A DNA stretch of 64,000 nucleotides from Stygiobacter sp. RIFOXYC2_FULL_38_25 (GTDB lineage: Bacteria > Bacteroidota > Ignavibacteria > Ignavibacteriales > Melioribacteraceae): contig MHAZ01000011.1 in the NCBI GenBank assembly GCA_001803165.1, positions 97,679-161,678 of the forward strand, read 5' to 3'. The position numbers were made by a program, and so were the translations under genes. Below are positions 60,661-64,000 of the stretch, in pieces. Numbering within the stretch: position 1 is the stretch's first letter; each line of letters opens with the position of its first letter. The notes under the pieces were generated by a model that was not told the DNA's origin, did no database searches, and saw only the letters and a list, made by a program, of their open reading frames with translations.

Positions 60661-62148
60661 TTACAATCCTGAAAGACGCGACGCAGTATCTTTCCATCTT
60701 TTCGGAAAAAGACTAAGTGCAATATTTAGTTCTCTTTTAGTTAGAACATTTGTTGCTGCGAGTAAAACCGTATAAACAAACACACTAATAATTCCGCTAA
60801 CAAGCCACATTTTAAACTTGCTTTCGATGTACCAGAGAAATATTCCTGAAATTATTCCGGCAATTAGTGACTTTGCAATAACAAGTAAATTCTCTTTGCC
60901 GAAGCATCCCCTCGGCAGTAAATAACCAAACATTATCAGCACACATATTTCAGTAATTAATGTTGCTATCGCTGCACCGATAGCGCCGTTACCACTCGAT
61001 TCCTGGAATAAAGGAATCAACCAAAAATTTAAACCGATGTTAATAAAAGTAGCTATGATTGATACTATCGAAAGTTCTTTTTGTTTATCCGAGGAAGTAT
61101 CAACCGTTCCAAGTATAAAGTTTGCATATACAAGAGGAAGAGTTACAGCCAACAATTGCAAAAGAATAACGGAATTTAAATAATGTTCCAAACCAAAAAG
61201 TAAATCAACTATCGGGCGTGCAAGAGCTATCAAACAAAAGGCGATTAAAAATCCTATAATTATTGAAGCATCAAGCGAGCGCCGGGCGTTCAGAATAAAA
61301 TCATTCCGCGATTGTTTCCACAACCGTGCAAATACAGGAAAGACTACAATCTGAAGAATTGAAGGGAAGAACATCATTGTGTCGAATAATCTGTAAGGAG
61401 CTCCGTACCATCCAACTACACTATTATTAGTCAATGCGGATAACATTATCACGTCTATCCGATAATAAACGAACGAAAAGAAAGTTGAGATAAGGAACGG
61501 CAAACTGCCGCCTATTAATTTCATCCATGACGAAATAGTAATCTGCATTTTTATTGTTACGAGACGCGGAATGAAATAAAGACAGGTTAAAAAATTCAAG
61601 AATGTGCTAAATGCCATTACCAGCGCAATTGTAATTATTCCGTACCCTAACAAAAGCATTGTTACCGCTATTGCAGAAAGAGAAACTCTTTCGATGATAA
61701 CCGCAATTGAACGGTATCTTAGCCGCTCGAAACTTTGAAAAATCCGGTGTGCAAGGTCGGAAATGGTTTCAAGTAATTTTTGAAAGCCGAGAATAAGAAG
61801 AAGCGAGAGTAACTCCGAGGTGAACCCTGTAATGTAAACGTATAAAAACATGATTGCCATTGCTGTTAGCCATGCAACTATCCTCAGCCCTATTCCATTC
61901 ATGAAAAATAAATTTACTTTGGTGCGGTCGCGTGCAACTTCTTTTACAAAGTAATTGCTGAACCCCAGGTCTATAATTAATCCACCAAGCATTGTCAAAG
62001 AAATAGCAAAGTACAATCGTCCGTAGGCATCGGCGCCAAGATAACGCGGAAGGAACATCATTAAGAAAAAGGAAGACGTCCACGTGATGATTTGTGCAAC
62101 AAACATCGTTTTTGTGTTATTTAATATCGAAGTGCCGGTCTCACTCAT
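60661..62148 (-). CDS. Polysaccharide flippase (Wzx/MATE-like)
   Basis: The 495-residue product starting at ATG 62148 has about 14 membrane segments, no signal peptide, and the general plan of Wzx/RfbX-type flippases (early FLPRYLGADAYGRLYFA block with the conserved Gly-Tyr-Gly, charged residues between segments). Such proteins move lipid-linked sugar units for capsule or O-antigen across the inner membrane. It follows the glycosyltransferase by 14 bases; both likely form a surface-polysaccharide operon. Confidence 0.8.
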   Translation of the reverse strand: MSETGTSILNNTKTMFVAQIITWTSSFFLMMFLPRYLGADAYGRLYFAISLTMLGGLIIDLGFSNYFVKEVARDRTKVNLFFMNGIGLRIVAWLTAMAIMFLYVYITGFTSELLSLLLILGFQKLLETISDLAHRIFQSFERLRYRSIAVIIERVSLSAIAVTMLLLGYGIITIALVMAFSTFLNFLTCLYFIPRLVTIKMQITISSWMKLIGGSLPFLISTFFSFVYYRIDVIMLSALTNNSVVGWYGAPYRLFDTMMFFPSILQIVVFPVFARLWKQSRNDFILNARRSLDASIIIGFLIAFCLIALARPIVDLLFGLEHYLNSVILLQLLAVTLPLVYANFILGTVDTSSDKQKELSIVSIIATFINIGLNFWLIPLFQESSGNGAIGAAIATLITEICVLIMFGYLLPRGCFGKENLLVIAKSLIAGIISGIFLWYIESKFKMWLVSGIISVFVYTVLLAATNVLTKRELNIALSLFPKRWKDTASRLSGL

Positions 62149-62162
62149 AAACAATATTTTTT

Positions 62163-63602
62163 TCACTTGCTTGATTGAAGATTGGTTTCGTAAGCGGGTC
62201 TGGTTGTTTCGCTTATTATTTTTTTCATTTTTCTCGAAGTAGAAAAAGCGGATGATTCTTCCGACCATACATGTTTCCATTTAGCTCTTATTATGTCTTC
62301 AGAAAGATTTTGAATGAAATATTTATCAATCCGCTCTAATTCTAATTGGTATTTATTTGTATCCGTCAGCAATTCAATGCAATGATGTGCAAACAAATTA
62401 AAATCATTTGTAATGCGTAAAAATTCTTCGGGATGGGAAAAACCTGTTGCCGATTGTTCAGTACAAACCACAGGGATGCCTCGGCAAACAGCTTCAAGAA
62501 TTCTAATACGAATCCCTTTGCTAACAAGAAGCGGACTCGCAAGCACTGTAGTTTCATTCCATAACTCTTCAGGGTCTTCAATATACTCCCGGTATAAAAC
62601 ACCAAGCATTTCACATTTAGAAATCACCTCAGGACTGGCATCCTTTCCTACTATTTTAATAATAACTCCGGGTACTTTTTCTTTTACGGCAGGAACTACC
62701 TTTTCCATAAATTGTTCTATCCCGCTGCCTGCTGCAGAAAATGCAATGTGTCCAAAAATCAGAAGAGTTGGTTTTGCGGTAAGCTCTTTAGTAATACGAT
62801 TTGCGGGCAATGTGTGCAAATATGGAGGAATGAAAAAAGCATTAACATTTTTCTTTGTTAATCTTTCAAAATCGTGGTAAGCCATAGAAATTACAAAGCG
62901 GCTCTTCTTGCATGCATCAATTTCTTTCCAAAGTAATAGCCAATACGTCAGCCAGTTGGTAATCACTTTAATAATCTTTCTTTCAGCAAGGTTCTCTTTC
63001 ATTCGGATTAGAACTTTATCGGAATCTATATCATGTGCGGTAAACGATATTCTGTAATTGCCGGACTTCCTCAAATTTAAAAATGTATCAATAAATAAAT
63101 TGATAGTAATTCCTAAATGAATATCCTTAATATCATATAGATCGCATAGTTTGATAATATTATGTGTTAATTCAATAGCTGCACTATCTTCAATCAACCG
63201 CTGTTTTTTAATTAGAACCGAAACCTGATGCATGATTCGTTGCCAAAGAGGTTTCTCCCAGTCAACATTAAGTTCGAAAAAAGATACACTCTTCACACCC
63301 GGAGTGGAAATTAGACCTTTGTAATTTAAGTCATAAGAGTCGCGGTGAAAATCGTACACCATTTTTCCGCTGCAAATTAAAATATGCAAATCCTTAAGAC
63401 GCGAAAGTTGAATAATATCATTGTAAGCCGCTTGCCTGTAACCTTGATTAAGAGGAAGAGGCGGTGCGTGCAGCACAAGAAGAAGTTGTTCTCTCTTCTG
63501 CAATTGCATTTTGGTAATCATGTTTGTCCGGATGGCTTGTATTACTTCTGCAAAAGATTTTTTTGTTTCCTCACCCGGAATTATAATGCGGCTGTCATTC
63601 AT
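62163..63602 (-). CDS. GT4-like glycosyltransferase
   Basis: The 479-residue product has a GT-B build: an N-terminal half with Rossmann-like strands and no signal peptide, and a C-terminal half with KPTLLIFGHIAFSAAGSGIE (sugar-donor loop), ILEAVCRGIPVVCTE (E-x7-E-like donor-binding block) and a charged C-terminal helix. This fits GT4-family transferases of cell-surface polysaccharides. Two Cys-rich and Lys-rich stretches in the middle are unusual. It is first in the operon with the flippase and starts about 105 bases downstream of a sigma-54-like promoter. Confidence 0.65.
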   Translation of the reverse strand: MNDSRIIIPGEETKKSFAEVIQAIRTNMITKMQLQKREQLLLVLHAPPLPLNQGYRQAAYNDIIQLSRLKDLHILICSGKMVYDFHRDSYDLNYKGLISTPGVKSVSFFELNVDWEKPLWQRIMHQVSVLIKKQRLIEDSAAIELTHNIIKLCDLYDIKDIHLGITINLFIDTFLNLRKSGNYRISFTAHDIDSDKVLIRMKENLAERKIIKVITNWLTYWLLLWKEIDACKKSRFVISMAYHDFERLTKKNVNAFFIPPYLHTLPANRITKELTAKPTLLIFGHIAFSAAGSGIEQFMEKVVPAVKEKVPGVIIKIVGKDASPEVISKCEMLGVLYREYIEDPEELWNETTVLASPLLVSKGIRIRILEAVCRGIPVVCTEQSATGFSHPEEFLRITNDFNLFAHHCIELLTDTNKYQLELERIDKYFIQNLSEDIIRAKWKHVWSEESSAFSTSRKMKKIISETTRPAYETNLQSSK

Positions 63603-63706
63603 TGGATATCCTTACAAATAGTTGTTTGGTGCGCGAACGTTTTTCCATCTTTTTGTTCACGGCATGTTCTTGTTAGAAACGTTTATTCTATAGACTGATT
63701 GTTAGT

Positions 63707-63721
63707 ACAATCGTTGTGCCA
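63707..63721 (-). promoter_or_regulatory. Sigma-54-like -24/-12 promoter for the glycosyltransferase gene
   Basis: Read on the minus strand the site is TGGCAC-AACGA-TTGT. The -24 block is perfect, the five-base spacing is right and only the -12 base differs from TTGC. It lies about 105 bases upstream of the glycosyltransferase ATG. The only sigma-54 activator visible is at 55.6 kb. A single match in 64 kb could be chance. Confidence 0.4.
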
Positions 63722-63977
63722 CCGATATATATAAGAAAAGTTCTTTTTTAGCGGAATTATGGCGATAGTTTTTAGGTCCTCATTTATATTTTTATGACTG
63801 TGTAAAAAATTCCCAACCCATTATAGAAGTGTAAAGATTATCACCACAATTTTTTTGCCGAAGAGAAAAAAATTATTGAATACCCCAGTTCCATTCTGTG
63901 ATTTTTTATTTATAGTTAGTATCATATGATACCCAAAGGAAGAAGAGTTATTTTATAACACTTCATTCGGAGGTATC

Positions 63978-64000
63978 ATGATTCATAATAATGTTGAACA
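63978..64000 (+). CDS. Possible gene start, truncated by window edge
   Basis: ATG at 63978 follows GGAGG with a four-base gap, a strong ribosome site, and encodes M-I-H-N-N-V-E. The 375 bases before it have no gene; a GTATCATATGATAC palindrome at about 63919-63932 could be an operator. Too little is visible to name the product. Confidence 0.35.

Overview
The window looks like a chromosome segment of a Bacteroidota/Chlorobiota-group bacterium, most likely an Ignavibacteria-type lineage. The chitinase carries a type IX secretion C-terminal sorting domain of the Asn-Pro-Phe-Asn-Pro form common in that lineage. The DNA is AT-rich and many products begin with Lys-rich signal peptides. This assignment comes from reading motifs, not from a database search.

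The left 48.1 kb is accessory DNA. Bases 1-21.7 kb are a tailed prophage with a Mu-like head module on the minus strand (tail-completion, DUF935 portal, terminase, gp36/gp37-like). Scaffold, capsid, tail tube, tail chaperones with a -1 frameshift, tape measure, fibre and spike are on the plus strand, with small cargo genes at the far left (a four-repeat AP2 protein and a Lar-like anti-restriction protein). A peptidase/holin pair follows (22.0-23.5 kb). Bases 23.5-32.9 kb are a minus-strand cassette: secreted nuclease, AlbA_2/Schlafen-type ATP-binding protein, a SIR2 protein overlapping a very large P-loop NTPase (candidate NAD-depleting defence pair), a methyltransferase remnant, a lipoprotein and a zinc-phospholipase-C-like protein. 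Bases 33.4-39.4 kb form a satellite- or plasmid-like replication core: RteC-like protein, excisionase-type HTH, a tyrosine integrase broken by one stop codon, a PrimPol-helicase, and an iteron-like TTGGACAA array.

Bases 40.1-46.9 kb hold the most striking locus, a bacterial ubiquitin-like conjugation module. It encodes a 54-residue RING-finger-like protein, a small membrane protein, an E2-like protein with a single cysteine, a JAMM/JAB peptidase with a perfect motif and an E1/ThiF protein. These are followed tightly by a membrane-anchored MORN protein, a PEGA/beta-barrel-like exported protein, a lipoprotein and a polytopic membrane protein. No ubiquitin-like modifier is visible. A tyrosine integrase (47 kb) and the 3' half of a tRNA-Thr gene (48.07-48.12 kb) mark the right end of the island. 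A decayed second integrase just outside shows the site has been used repeatedly.

From 49 kb rightward the DNA looks like ordinary chromosome: a stressosome operon (RsbR, RsbS, RsbT, RsbX-like) overlapping a histidine kinase whose N-terminus resembles RsbU's RsbT-binding domain, then its LuxR-type response regulator, a single-domain receiver, and a sigma-54 activator. On the minus strand follow a T9SS-secreted GH18 chitinase, a pseudo-receiver, a flippase and a glycosyltransferase. Two copies of a GTAGTA-N4-TACTAC dyad and a sigma-54-like promoter may link the activator to these surface genes.

Three copies of a palindromic ~190-bp repeat with compensating stem changes, and shorter CTCGAC-rich palindromic repeats inserted in frame into genes, are scattered through the accessory part.
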